A stretch of DNA of 64,000 nt, taken from contig OZ004591.1 of the NCBI GenBank assembly GCA_963924555.1, positions 6,758,001 through 6,822,000 of the forward strand, in the 5' to 3' direction. The notes beneath the pieces were generated by a model. The model saw only the letters and a program-made list of their open reading frames with translations, was not told the DNA's origin and searched no databases. The translations under genes were made by a program, and so were the position numbers. This DNA comes from Crambe crambe. Taxonomy: Eukaryota > Porifera > Demospongiae > Poecilosclerida > Crambeidae. How positions within the stretch are numbered: the stretch's first letter is position 1; every line of letters starts with the position of its first letter. This document shows positions 46,954-59,017 of the stretch, piece after piece.

Positions 46954-49499
46954 ATGTAAGGAACAGCAGGCTGGGCAAGTTAACGATTAAGGCTCTGTTA
47001 AGGCTCTGAGTTGTGAGAAAGCAGAAAGAGAGCCAAGCTGCAAGAGCAGGCATGTCAGAAATAAGCAAGAAAACAACATGAAAGCCATAAATAGCAAGAG
47101 CAGAGGATACAAAGCTCAAGGTCATCTAGCAAGAGAGCCTGAAAGAAAGCCTTAAATAGCAAGAACAGAAGCTACAAAGTCACAAGTAGCTGAAAGAGAG
47201 CCAAGCTATATAGCTGTGACCACCATAAAAGCTCACTCACTTAAATGAATAAAAAACAACAAAAACTATGATATGATAATGACAGCTAGTGCATGCAAAA
47301 AATAAGATCTTCAGTATAACTCCTTATATACCTGCAAAAATAAATCAGTCATAACCAAATGATAATAAGTTTACTACGTGCCAAGGCATCCAGTCTTTTA
47401 AAGACTAACTTGTTATAACCATCAGGAATACAATAAATTGACCTGACGGACACAAAATGGAGACTAGTTGTCCGACTCATCCGTTGCAAGAAACCCAGAC
47501 CCTATTACTGTAGCTAGCTAGTTTTTTTTTTGTTTTTGTTTTTTTGTTGTTGTTGTTGTTGTTTTCTATTAGTCCATTACCACTCTATTTTGTGGAAGTT
47601 AAACATTATTATCAACATTGAGTTATTATGAACAATAAATAAAACAAAACAAAATAACAAAAAATTCTGTTATTATTCATAATGTAGGAATTATGAATAA
47701 TGTCGTGGTAGTAAAAATTCCTCACCACACTAAAGTTTCATCATCCAGTTCAAGAGGTCAAAGGTTATTGCTACCTACCACAATAGTGAATGGTAGCCTT
47801 GTCTCCTCCAAAATTTTGCCTCCGCATAATTTTAGAGCCTGGGTATGAGGCTAGTCCATAGCCCAAATGCATGGGCATGGTCATAATGCTCTCGTGCACT
47901 GCCCACGCCCAATTAAAACAGTTCTACCCCACCGTGACTTCACGTACCAGGCCTGCCCTCGGATTCCACATTCATAATTAAAAAGAGGGCCTGGGGGGAC
48001 GAGGCTAAGTGAATGGAACCAGACTAAGTTAACAGGTGGAGGAACTTATGGGGCCAGAGTGTCAGCCCACTTGTTTTTATTATTACTAGACAAATGCAAT
48101 GCATTGCTTGAGCTGACGGGTCAGACAAAGCCAGAAAGAAAAAAGGAAAAGAGAGGGCTACACCAGAACTAGTCTCGCCGACCCTTTACCACTCTAGGAA
48201 CTAGTGCGCCAAAACGGTACGGAAAAGTGCCACTTTTTGGCAGCTGCACTCTAAAACTAGTTTTGTGGAGTGTAGCAAGCGGTCAGTAGGTGTTTTTTAA
48301 AATATCGATTTTTTGCTACTACAGTAGTCTCGCGGGCCGACTACTACTACAGTACTTTCTTTTTATGCTAGCACTGTTTGCAAGGATGAACAAACTTCAG
48401 CTTTTGTGGTAGAGCTAAGAGTTTGCAGAGGTACCGAACTCATTTCTTGTGGTGTGCGTTAATTGGGGGAAATTAAACTGCACGTTTAAGAAAGGTAGCA
48501 TCCCTAATATGAGTTCCAAAAATCACCTACATCCACTTCTAATTGCTCACACTCACACCTAATGGAGTCCTTGGCACTAGTAACTACCTTAATGTCATTA
48601 CTCACTATCATGCACCTCACATCACAACCCACCCTAGGATGTCACTAACTGATAAAGAAGTGATCATTACGAACGATAGAATAACAGCATAATTGCATTG
48701 AACACTTCAAAACTGGTGAAATTCAGCAAAGCAAGTAATCTTGCAGAGCCAAACTTTACAAAAAGAACATACAAATGATGTAAATCTCACTGGGTTCCTG
48801 TTCTTCAGCACACACTGACAACATCTACCCCTTCTCAACAAGAAAAAAGACAAATTTGGGTATTATGTATGCATCCATTGATCTTGGTGATTTCTTTCAG
48901 GTTCTGCACCTTCTTGTTCTCTGCCCAAACTATGAGTGAAGATATTGAAGCCTCCCTCTCTCAGTCGATAATCCCTGAGCAATATGTACTCTAATCATCA
49001 AGCTTTTTCTTGGCAAGGGAATGCACACAGGGGCATGAAGGAATAACTACTTGTTATGAATATAAATTGGGGTCACTAGAAACAACTTCACTTTTTCAAA
49101 AAAGGTACGCAAAGACACACCCAGCAAATGTGAACTATTGGCTGAAACTCTTGAATACATCCAAAGTTCACTGCATTTTAGGTATGAGGGCATGAAGTAG
49201 AGTGTACACTAAACTCTGAAACTGTAAGTTGCAAATCTATTCTTTCATGTAATTTATGATGAAATCTCCTATGAACTAGCTAGCTACATATATAGCTATA
49301 CAATACGTGAACTTTAACTTTAACTATAATAAATTAATAGAGCATTACATCAAAAAAGATGATGAACAAGTAAAGGGGAAAATATTTAGAAGTAGGGATG
49401 GCCGTGTGCGGTTCAAAAAAATTCAGCAACAAGAGAGTGAACTTCAGTCAAATAACCCCTTACCCATCATCAACTACGAGGTAACTATTCCTACTTCAC
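46954..49499. other. Mostly repeats, no gene firmly recognised
   Basis: The stretch 47020-47230 has repeated AAGCAGAAAGAGAGCCAAGC-like units. 47490-47710 is a repeat shared with 51225-51482. Two AGAGCCTGGG...GAGGCTA motifs (47838 and 47988) resemble the MULE-like terminal family. Short open frames at 49010-49195 and 49307-49507 (the latter with KIFRSRDGRVRFKKIQQQES before a GTAACT donor) may be isolated exons but match nothing I recognise. Confidence 0.4.
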
Positions 49500-49735
49500 T
49501 CCCTTAAGTCATTTTTTCATCACTTTTGAAAGCCTAGCTTAACCAAGTGTACATGTAAGCAGTAAAGTCACTCCCAGTCCAATAGCAATTCCTGTAGAGA
49601 GTTAATAACTGATAATTGTACAATCAACTATAGCTATACCAAAATATAATATGGAATTCCCTTTTTTGACCTCCATTCTCCTTTGCTGTTGGATTCATAC
49701 ATTTTACTGTCACATCAATTGCTTGCACTGTAAAA
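49500..49735 (-). pseudogene. Receptor fragment: transmembrane and preceding exon remnants
   Basis: The sequence is collinear with 30110-30300 of receptor 1 in the same orientation, including the transmembrane exon (GIAIGLGVTLLLT-like) and the exon before it. Substitutions disrupt the cytoplasmic side, and no further exons follow in order. It is a relic of an additional receptor copy. Confidence 0.7.
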
Positions 49736-49789
49736 ATAGAAGCGTTCTAAAATGTCCCAATACACACTAGGTGTGCAATGTACAGTGCA

Positions 49790-50420
49790 GCATGCATTCA
49801 AAAACAGTTTATTGTTTAGCTAGTATCACATAAGTGTATGTGCTGTTTGTATATCTTAAAGGCCAAAGTTCCTCATTAACTACAGTAGCTCGAATTGATA
49901 ACTCAAATATGGTATAGCATTTTTCTAAATAAATATAAGTGGTGCATTTTGATATAATCGTTTTGGGGAGAAACCACTGCTAGGGAGGAAAGCAGTTGAA
50001 ACAACACACAAACACCACTGAGAGTGGAAAGGATAAATGACATGGCTTACTGTTTGAGGATGTCTAGAATGGATTCTCTTATCTTGAGGTGTGGAAGGGA
50101 ATGGTCGGAAAGAGGACTCAGCCACTCAATATGAATCATTCATATCCCGGATCCAGGATTTTTAGATAGGTGGGGTTGCAGGACACTGGGTCATGGGGAA
50201 GGATGCAAGAAAGAGAGTTATTTGGAGGATCCATGTTGGCTTCACTTGCAGGCTACAACTTTTTGAGCACTTAGCATTTTTGCTTCGATTAATTTTTGTA
50301 AGCTTAATTAATTAATGTCATAAAACTTTTGCATAAATTGGATCCAAGAAGTCCAAAATTTCCCCCAAATCACACATTTGTTGTGTGCATTATACACAAA
50401 GGGGTGAACCATCTCAAAAA
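49790..50420 (-). repeat. Inverted copy of 28600-29725
   Basis: Shared blocks in opposite orientation: TTTAGCTAGTATCACATAAG, GGATCCATGTTGGCTTCACT and AAATTGGATCCAAGAAGTCC. It lies beside a receptor fragment, as the original lies beside receptor 1. Confidence 0.7.
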
Positions 50421-50625
50421 AATTAGCTAGCTACACTCGATTCTGAAGTGACAATTATGCAAGGTCACAGGGGAAATAACATTTAGAGCCTTAGATGATG
50501 GCTGTAGTTGCCACATTAGCTAGTTAAGTCAGCTCGTAGTTATGTGTTTAGCAGAAGTAGGCATGGTCTAATTGCATTATAGCTCTAGTGCATCATTTTA
50601 TCTACAAGCTTAGCTTGGGAACAAT

Positions 50626-50657
<32 letters not shown>
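50626..50657. repeat. Poly-G run
   Basis: Thirty-two consecutive G bases. The length may be assembly-dependent. Confidence 0.9.
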
Positions 50658-50659
<2 letters not shown>

Positions 50660-50689
50660 GCAGTCCCCTCTGGATCATGAGCCACTCTG

Positions 50690-50900
50690 TTGGGTAGCAG
50701 ATTAGCATGAACTGCAGAATGGCTTATGCAGAATCTTCAGTTGTGACATGGCTTATCAGTGGAAGACTTCTGAAAAGTAATAACTACATCACTGAATGCA
50801 CACACAGTCAGTAGTAACTACATCACTGCAAATCAGGAGCACTCAGCATTGCAACTACACATCTGTGCATTGAAAATCAAGAGCACCTGTCACAGCATTT
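50690..50900 (-). pseudogene. Scrambled receptor Ig/linker exon remnants
   Basis: Pieces resemble the second Ig exon of receptor 1 (around 30700-30820: TGACATGGCTTATCAGTGG, AGTAATAACTACATCACTGA). They are followed by a piece like its linker exon (about 30370-30425: GCATTGCAACTACACATCTG). Their order is rearranged and frames are broken. Confidence 0.55.
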
Positions 50901-51224
50901 CACTTCAGGCACTTCTGAGGAGGTATGTACATTTTATTAGTTAGATGCAGTGTCATGTTATCCTTAGAACCTGCAACTGCAGTACAGGATTTTTTGAAGT
51001 TGAATAGCCTGCTGACAAGGACATTGTTTTTCTTTAATAGGAAGAGGCAGTAGATAAAGGGCCCCCATCCTGAACCCCTGATGACAGAATCCAATCCTGA
51101 TCAGCTCTATCTTACCTCACAAGTAAGGCATTCTCACCTCTGATTTATCAAAATTCATAACTTGTCCTTCACAAGGTCCTTTACCCATTTGCAAGCAATC
51201 TCCAGTGAATACGATAATGCCCGA

Positions 51225-51482
51225 CCCAGACCCTACTACTAGTTTTTTTCCCCATTAGTTCGGCACCAGGCATCTGATACTCTACTTTGTGGAAGTTACA
51301 TCATGATTGACATTGTTATTAACTAAATAATAGTGCTTATTTAAAAAACAAAATAAAAATACAAACAAACAAAAATAGATCAAGCTTGATAGATTTCTGT
51401 TGCTATTCATAGTGTATATAGGAATAATTATGAATATAATGTACTTATTTGGAAGTAAGTTTTTGATAAAGGGTCTGGCTAT
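51225..51482. repeat. Non-autonomous repeat with CCAGACCCT ends, related to 47490-47710
   Basis: CCAGACCCTACTACTAG at the left and AAAGGGTCTGGCTATGC at the right form short inverted ends. The interior shares CTACTTTGTGGAAGTTA-like and ATTATGAATAATGT-like blocks with 47490-47710. Confidence 0.55.
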
Positions 51483-51729
51483 GCACGTGCGCACACATAC
51501 ACAGTAGATATATACAGCAGAAATCTAATTTCGCGGGTGAAAAAGGAGAAATATGCATGCGCGATTTGTGGTTACGATTGGCTTGCAACCTCATGTGTCA
51601 CTGAATTGACTATTTGACTGTGGATATTTATTGATAGGATATATTGTGCTACAGGTCATCGAAACAAACACAATGATTATATTTCTATTCTCTAAATTCA
51701 CTGAACATGAAATTATGAAAACATGGCTT

Positions 51730-51924
51730 AAATCACTTTTGAAAACATGGTTTCATTAAATCACTTTGAAAACAGTTTCACTAAATCACTTTGAAAACAT
51801 GGTTTCATTAAATCACTTTGAAAACAGTTTCACTAAATCACTTTGAAAACATGGTTTCATTAAATCACTTTGAAAACATGATTTCACTAAATCACTTTGA
51901 AAACATGGTTTCATTAAATCACTT
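51730..51924. repeat. Tandem repeat, ~27-bp unit, about seven copies
   Basis: Units read AAATCACTTTGAAAACATGG plus TTTCATT, alternating with a shorter variant lacking TGG (AAAACAGTTTCACT). Confidence 0.9.
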
Positions 51925-52175
51925 ACATCAAATCATAGATAGCGAGTATCTATGATTAAATCTAGTAGCTAATAGTATTAAGGTGTAAAAAACAAAACCA
52001 TATTGCCAGTTTGATTTGTAATTGAAATTTATGATATGTTTGTAATTCTTACATGTTATGAAATAATATACATGTGCTTCAATATTACAGTGAAAAACAT
52101 GCTGCTTGAAGTAATCAATCTACTAACCATCTAATTAAGTAGATAGCTAAAGGGACTAACGATAGCCAAGTATAT

Positions 52176-53654
52176 TCAATTATGAAGTGTAGAATAGGCC
52201 TCACAAGGCTGCAAGGGAGGCTGAGGAGATGGTGTCTTGGGATGATCATAAAATACTTCTTTATATCTCACTTCAGTTGGATCTGAAATAGCAAACATTT
52301 ATGATAGCTAACTATCGATCTATAGCAATAGAGGTACCTCCACATTGTGCATAGATAACATCAGCAGTGTTTCCACGACACTCTGTAGCTCCTAAGTTAA
52401 TAAGTTATAGTTAGACACTATTAAAAATGACCACAATTTACTTGTCTTTGATTTCTTGACTACTTTTGAAAGGAAAATTTTCAAAGCACAAAGCGTGAAT
52501 GCAAGCATTAATATGATTCCCAATGCAACAGCAATTCCTGTATAGTCATAACAATTATAATAATAGTTATCCAGCTGTTATTATGCTTACCTAACACTAT
52601 GTTAAATCTTTGATCGCTGTTCCATTTTATTGTTGAATTCAACTGTGTATCTGCAATAAAGACCATAAGTCCACAGATCCACAAACTTTATAGTGGAATA
52701 AAAACACTAACCATTGCTCACTGTCAGCACAAATTTACTCCTGCTTCCCTCTCCTGCAAATGCTGTGATTATATTCACAGGATCTCAAAGTCTACAGACT
52801 TCAGTAGAATCAGCTAATTAAAACACTAACCTCTCTCCAGTGAAGCCAGCACACATTCACTCCTGTTTCCCTCTCCTATAATATTCACAGCACTTACACA
52901 GAACCTCAATGGAGTGCAGCATTCATCGTCTTGTGGCTGGAAAACATACTCTGTTGCCATTGCAGTCACATTTCTCCACCTTCCAGTGGCCAAATTCTCA
53001 ATGGAAATTAAGTAGTGAAGTATGTCGGGTTCTTGACTGGTGAGATCCAAAGTGAAGGGAGCAACCCAAACAATAAGAATAAAAGTTCCTCTTTTCATTT
53101 GAACAGATACAACAGATACATTCTGAGGAGCACTGAGAAGACCTAAGTAAAATTTAGCCAAGCAAAGTAGCTATTATATAACTAAATAGAATAGTTAATT
53201 GTTTTTACGTACCTTGAATTCTTAATATCGCAGGACTACTTTTGTCTTCATCGACCCCACATTGTATTGTTATGTTATCATTGAGCATGATGGAGCCATT
53301 CACTCTCAGTGTGGAATTTTGAAATGGTCCAACTTGAATGACTCTAGCCGAAGCATCTCTTGGGGTCTCTTCACAGCAGACACCACCTATATTATTACAA
53401 AGGCATGGGTCCCCATTTATCAGCCAGTATAATGCTCCTCTCTCGACACTACAGGAAAAATTAGCAGTTTCTCCCAAGCTGGCATTAAAGGACTGTGGTT
53501 CCATCATAATTCTGCCTTTTTATAGTAAAAATAAATCATAATTATTATACAAGCTTACAAAAAAAATAGCCCATAGTTACTTACTGGTTGCCTGGACAGA
53601 ATATGCGAGCACGCCGAAGAGGGTAAAAAGTACCAACACTATCAAATGATTCAT
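52176..53654 (-). CDS. Receptor 2: Ig-FnIII type I membrane protein with ITIM-like tail
   Basis: Eight exons are traced: 53654-53585 signal peptide (MNHLIVLVLFTLFGVLAYSV), 53515-53213 Ig domain (NFSCSV...LYWLING...IQCGV), 53142-52831 FnIII domain (LIVWVAPF...LHYLISIE...FCVSAVN), 52762-52712, 52650-52591, 52537-52442 transmembrane (GIAVALGIILMLAFTLCAL), 52391-52338 (ADVIYAQCG) and 52282-52176 tail. They join to 350 residues without a stop, and all introns are phase 1. The tail has VRYKEV (ITIM-like), YDHPKTPSPQPP and EAYSTL, almost the same as receptor 1. The second Ig domain of receptor 1 is absent; the 17-codon exon AFAGEGSRSKFVLTVSN resembles the end of the FnIII exon and may be a remnant of a second FnIII. 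It is divergently paired with 53918-54628. Confidence 0.85.
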
Positions 53655-53917
53655 GTTTTCGCACTCAGCTAGCTGATCCGATCCGAACGACCAGATTTAT
53701 ACCCTACGTGCGCATGCGCGTACTTGCGGGCTTAAGGTTTGAACTCTGAACTTTATCTAAGTCCGTCCCGATTCCGGCCGGTATAAAAAGGCATGGCAGC
53801 GATACATAAAATTGCGATACAGTTGAGGACCTCTTCTTTATATATTGTAAGTTAGTGCAATTGAAAGTTAGAACCCTCACCTCAATCTATTATTAATAAT
53901 ACTGCAGTTTCAAAAAG
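53655..53917. promoter_or_regulatory. Bidirectional promoter between receptor 2 and the small membrane protein
   Basis: Two TATA boxes face opposite ways: GTATAAAT on the minus strand (53695-53702), ~45 bp upstream of the receptor 2 ATG, and GTATAAAAAG on the plus strand (53781-53790). Between them, at 53709-53720, is TGCGCATGCGCG, a near-perfect palindromic NRF1 consensus. Both genes could therefore be co-regulated (inference). Confidence 0.65.
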
Positions 53918-54628
53918 ATGAAGATTGCCATTGCTGGTATTTTGTATGCCTTGTGCTTGATTGGCAGTTCCTCGTGTAGTTTGTCTATCTCTAACAACAT
54001 GGAATGTGAAAGCTCATCTGCAAATTTTAGGTGCAATGTGGACACTGAATGTGGATTGATTGGACTGATATATTCAGAAGTATGGAATCTTACAGGTAGT
54101 CTATTAGATCATGAGAATGGGAAAAGGTGGAATTTTTCTAATGGAACTGGTTATGTGAATATGAGTGGTCTGAGTACAGTAACTCTGGTTTGCAAAGTGA
54201 CTCTGATTTGTGATGGACATCGTACCAGAGTACAGAGGACAATGAATGTGTCAACTGAAAACTGTCCAGGTTAGAGTTGGATGACCACCCATAGATCATA
54301 ATTTATCATAATAAATGCTCCAGATGCAGTCACTACTACTACTACTACTACTACCATGGCAAGTACATCAAGCAGTACATCAACATTCAGTACTGTGCAT
54401 CCATCACCAGCATCCAGCATTGTACAATACCCATCACAGTCTGTGGCAGTAACCACTAAGCCTTCATCTCAGACAGTGGCACCAGCTAAGTATGCTCCAA
54501 TTGTCGCATCGGTTGCAGTGATTCTCATGGTGGTGGTGATATTTGTCATCATATTCACTGCACTTCAGATCAATAGGCGGAGAATCAGACGTGGAAGCCG
54601 GCAAACAGCCAGTGTAACAAATAGCTAG
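53918..54628 (+). CDS. Small type I membrane protein paired with receptor 2
   Basis: Two exons, 53918-54269 and 54324-54628, with a phase-1 intron give 218 residues. The product has a signal peptide (MKIAIAGILYALCLIGSSSC) and a compact cysteine-rich ectodomain with sequons (NLTG, NFSN, NGTG, NMSG). A Thr/Ser-rich stalk follows, encoded partly by an ACT triplet repeat and including SSSTSTFSTVHPSPASS, then a transmembrane helix (IVASVAVILMVVVIFVIIF) and a short basic tail (NRRRIRRGSRQ). The TAG stop is followed at once by GTAAGT, so a 3' untranslated exon may exist. The ectodomain matches no family I know, though its cysteine spacing could be a degenerate Ig-like fold. Paralogue at 45584-46211. 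Divergent pairing suggests a partner of receptor 2 (inference). Confidence 0.8.
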
Positions 54629-55362
54629 GTAAGTAAAATAAATGACCTACTTATTATAAAAGATGATCTGATGATTATTCTTTTAAAGAAGAGCTATGGT
54701 GGGAGATCACCCCAACCCCAGATCTGAATTCAGTATAGCCTCGTATGGGTACAAGGCTAAATTCAGTACTGAAGAAACTACTCATCATTATTGTGTTGCT
54801 AATATACCTGCTATAATAATATTTTATCACAGCTATTTTATGAGTCTTCAGTGAAATAATTATGAGCTGCATACAGGATTTCAAGGTTGGAAGGGGACTA
54901 GGTGCACTGAAATACAGTATTAATTGTGACCATTTTGAAATCAGGTCTGTATTGTATGGAATATGTCAGATGGGCAGGGGGATATCCCAGGGCTTATCCC
55001 TCTATTTTAATGAGGTCATCTGATTCAGTAATGACAATCATGTCATGACACAGCAATAATGAATATTGTGCCCAGTACATACAAGGTCATACAATTACAT
55101 AGTGTTGCCTGGGATGGTTTCTGTAAATTAATTGCTTATCAATAAAGAATGCAAGATCTCTGAATGAATTCAGGAGTGAGTTCTCCGAAACTTCTGCTTA
55201 TTGAATAGAAACGACATTATTGGGCACGATAATATTTATTATTGCTGCTTAGAATTGAAGCATTTTGGAGAATGATTTGAATGGTCACACATTCAGAAAT
55301 CATAGGATCACCCAAGTAGTTCACTGAGTTGAGACATTAGAACCTGTGTTAATTTATAAAAA
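54629..55362. other. Spacer between the receptor pair and ALG9
   Basis: No gene. A short palindrome ATAGCCTCGTATGGGTACA with AGGCTA (54735-54759) resembles the MULE-like terminal family. Confidence 0.45.
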
Positions 55363-58300
55363 TCATTGAATGAATTCAGGGTAGTCTGGAGTGAGTTCTG
55401 ACACTATTTTCCTAAACTTCTGCTTGTTCAATAGTAACACGTACTCTCCATAAACAGTGTAAGAGTTTGAGAAGAAGGGCACATAGAAGGCTCGAAACAG
55501 AGTGTGTGACCTGTAATGGAGGGGTGAGCCTGATAACCACAAGAACTGGAAGAGCTAGCTGGAAGGAAGAAACTCACCGTGAGGCATCCAGGAAGGGGTA
55601 ACTTGCCACCAAGTGCCAGTTTTTATGATCTTGTGCATAATGGATTTCCAAGTCACTACTAGAGGGCACATCAAGGTCAACCATGAAATGGCAATCATTG
55701 ATGTCAAACTGCATAAAATATCAACAAACAAACAAATAAACAAATAAACAAACAAACAAACAAACAAATAAAAAACCATGAAGTAGCTAAAAAGCTGTAG
55801 CTACTTTAGGGTTCTACTCTCCTTGTTACTAGTCCTAGTAAAGTGTCACACGATTGCTCTAGTAAGTAGTACTAGCAAAATACATGGATATCTGTTGTAA
55901 CTGCTGGTAGTTAAGCATTTTGCCTATTAAAAGGGAAAGTACCCTGGAATTAAAACTCTTTACTGACTCACATATCTTGATGGCTCTTCTCTGTTCATAT
56001 CATTCATGTCCTTAGGAATAATCCATGTTGCATTCGGATGATTGCTATATGGCTTAGGCAGCTGCCCTTTGAACTCTGACCTGATGAATCTCAGCCTCCA
56101 CTTGTTGGGGAGGTAGAAACTTGAAGGGAAGCGATACCATTCCTTTCCGACACAAAGGTTCACTTCTCCAGGGATAGGCCGGACCACAGTTTGTATTTTA
56201 TCAGAATTGATTTGTGTGTAGATATGGAGAGGGGCATGGTAACCTGGAGACAGGGTCAAAGTTCAGGCACGGAAATCAATATCTCAGTGGATCCCCCCAG
56301 ATGATAGCTTTCCCACCTTTATAGAGAGCCAAGATCCTGGAGAGGGAGAGAAGAATGTAGAGGAGCCCTGTAAGTAAGGGAAGCCAATCCAGAAAACCAC
56401 GAGATATGGTCCTGACAAGCCGTGGCGCCCGCAAATATCTCCATGCAACCTGGACGACATCCTATGTCATAGAAAAAACCACAAATACACAATTGGATAT
56501 TGGCCACAATAAGACATGTGACTTAGTGCTCAACCTACTGTGTGCCTATATCTCATTAGGGAACCCTCAAAGGACATGTGATCTAACCAAAAGGTTCATT
56601 AACAATAAACAATAACAAAAAAACTGGATATTGGCCACAATAAGACATGTGACTTAGTGCTCAACCTACTGTGTGCCTATATCTCATTAGGGAACCCTCA
56701 AAGGACATGTGATCTAACCAAAAGGTTCATTAACAATAAACAATAACTGCAACACAACTATTGGGTCATGTGATATTAAATAACAAGATAAGCTGCCATA
56801 AACACTTGATGCCTCTGATTAGCAGAGGATTTGTGTAAGCCATGATGATCCATGATGATTCAAGGGATCTCTAGCTCTAAGATGATTCCCACTTAAAGAA
56901 GCAAAGGAACTTACTGGGAGAAGAACCAGAGCCAGTGCTGCATTCAGACAAAAGAGAGGATAGATAGGGAAGAGAAAACGTTCTTCCTGCCATGTCAGAG
57001 GAAACATGAATGGTGGTTATGGTTGTAAAGGACTTGGTTAACGGTACTCAACCTTGTGCTGGCGAGTGAAAAAAATGAGGATCCATATAAGCATTGATTG
57101 GGCAGCTGCTCTATAACTCTTGCTTGCAACAGAACCTATGGTCAAATAGATAGGACATAGTTCATGATGCTGAGCACAGCATTTGGACAAAGAGCCAATT
57201 ATAGTTGGTATGTATGCTATGAATATTATTGTCATGATGTAATGGTTATTGTTAGACTGGGACTCTCCAGCCATACTTCTGGGAGAAATTGATTCCGATG
57301 TTTATGCATGTGCTTATATGGATTGAGTTGGAATGAAAATGAACATAACTTACCCTTTCCACTGTAGGTGAGTGAAAGTGTGTACAGCCACTGGTACCAG
57401 TTCTTTGATTCTCCTCCTGACTTCATTATAATGGTGTCACTCAGTATCTATGGCCCAAGGAAATACTATGATCAGCTGTTGCACATGTTCATGATCAACA
57501 CTCAGTCACCTTGGCTTCCATTAGAGGCACTGCCAGGAGAGCCAGCAAAAACACAACATTAAAGTTCAGGAAGCCGTTCACAAAGTAAAACGACCAGGGT
57601 TCAATTCCTGTGTTGTGCACAATACGACAATCAATGATCATTCACAGTACTTCCCACAAGATGGTGTGGTAGACTTACCATAGAGATCGGGGCCTCCCTT
57701 TCCAAAGACATTGTAGAGAACAATGTTGAGTGGAGGAAAAACCAATTTTCCATAATAAATGGAGTCCACAATCGCCATGGGAATCTGTGAAGAGACAGTG
57801 TACAGTCATGTCGACAGCATTTCGTACATCATGTGATCCGAACTTACTCCAATGATGATTAAACTGACCAAGGACCAAAGTACACAGGTCAGGAAGTGCT
57901 GTCTACTGAAGAGGAGATTGAGTGCTATGGGAACACTGGCAGTATGTGTGTATGTGTGTGGGTGGGTGCGGGTGTGGGGGAGGGGAAGGGAGGGGTATAT
58001 GCTCCTGAAATGATTATGACACTGTCACTCTCAACTAAAACTTACCCCAAAGCTGCACTGAAAGGCCATCCCATGATGGCACCCATAGCAACAGCAAATA
58101 TGGCCACCTACAGAACAGATGATACAAGATAGGATCAGTAAAATATGAAAGAGAGGGGTTACCTCATAGCTATGGATGAACCATGCAGCAAGAGCTATCA
58201 TTGTGAAATACATGGTGAAACTGCTAGGAAGGAAAGCAGTTGACGAGATAAACATGCCACACCCGCACACCAGGAACAACAACATCCACTTGGCGACTTG

Positions 58301-58848
58301 TGGGCCAAATTTCGCCAGGACAGCTCTAAAGGGAGTTAGAGTTGTGCACTACAGTACATCAGAGCCTATATTGGTCTATAAATTAATGAACACACTTGTA
58401 GAAGTAGAATTCACAAATGGTGCAAAATACGGCAATGACTACTCTCATGAGGAAAAATACCACCAGCTGGAAGGAGAAGTTATTAATTAGAGGATGTTAA
58501 GGGGGAACCCTTTACCTAATGAGAATATACCTTATTGTCTGTAACGATGATTAGCATTGGTAGATTGTGGAGGAGGATGTAGGCATATGACCTGAGGGCA
58601 TACATTGGGGAATACTCCCATGTTTGAAAACCAGAACGATAGATGACGTAATGCAACTGCATAAAGTATAAAAAATATAAGCCTCACTCTAAATGAATGC
58701 TAGTGGTTGAACTAACGGGTTCCCAGTAATTAAACGTCTCGTCGCAGTCTGAAATGTGCATAAAATAAACACTGCATAATCTCGCAGCAAGCAGAGCCCG
58801 GAAAACGACTCCGAGAGATGGTGACCAGCCAGAATATGAGTGCGCCAT
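55363..58848 (-). CDS. ALG9: ALG9 alpha-1,2-mannosyltransferase
   Basis: ALG9 adds alpha-1,2-mannose to the lumenal dolichol-linked oligosaccharide during N-glycan assembly; it is an ER multi-pass GT-C enzyme. Fifteen exons join without a stop into 571 residues (human ~611): 58848-58717, 58656-58531, 58466-58396, 58325-58163, 58107-58046, 57905-57848, 57784-57679, 57607-57510, 57402-57354, 57135-57053, 56986-56915, 56461-56317, 56243-55972, 55708-55578, 55510-55363. Family landmarks are ISDCDETFNYWEP (conserved acidic loop, residues ~32-44), SGFQTWEYSPMYALRSYAY, FISSTAFLPSSFTMY, YYGKLVFPPLNIVLYNV, HKEERFLFPIYPL, VCVGKEWYRFPSS-like LCVGKEWYRFPSS, FKGQLPKPY and MNDMNREEPSRY. Exons 9-10 are the least conserved but fit in phase. 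A 131-bp tandem duplication lies in intron 11. A decayed partial copy lies at 22960-24480. The start is 169 bp from the divergent PSMD1 start. Confidence 0.95.
55724..55776. repeat. CAAA-type microsatellite in ALG9 intron 13
   Basis: AAACAAACAAATAAAC-type units repeat for ~50 bp just upstream (in gene sense) of exon 14. Confidence 0.85.
56493..56747. repeat. Tandem duplication of 131 bp in ALG9 intron 11
   Basis: Two nearly identical direct copies start TGGATATTGGCCACAATAAG (56494 and 56625) and end near CAATAAACAATAAC. The ALG9 duplicate at 22960-24480 has only one counterpart, so this is the later event. Confidence 0.9.
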
Positions 58849-59017
58849 TTATATTAGAAGCATGGAAGGGTCGTCAATATTACAAGCGCAAGTTAACGTT
58901 TGCACGTGATCATCATGTGACTAAATACCATATTACATGTGGTTTTTTTTACATTGGTAGTCTGACAGTCGAGGTGATAGCCTGCAAGAGAGAAGGTAGG
59001 ACTGTGTGATGCATACC
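58849..59017. promoter_or_regulatory. Shared ALG9/PSMD1 promoter region
   Basis: Only 169 bp separate the two divergent start codons. It contains GCACGTGATCATCATGTGAC (E-box CACGTG with an adjacent CATGTG) and no clear TATA box for either gene. Co-regulation is inferred. Confidence 0.55.

Noticed and set aside
49010-49507. Possible exons of a further gene
   Set aside because: The frames are short, match no family I know and cannot be joined in phase to neighbours.
51730-51924. CRISPR-like array
   Set aside because: Units are contiguous ~27-bp tandem repeats without unique spacers, in a eukaryotic context.
54271-54456. Minus-strand valine-rich frame
   Set aside because: It is the complement of the Thr-repeat stalk of the small membrane protein.
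57368-57562. Plus-strand open frame after a good acceptor, with HWYQFFDSPPDFI
   Set aside because: It is antisense to ALG9 exons 8 and 9, which fit in phase and family sequence on the minus strand.
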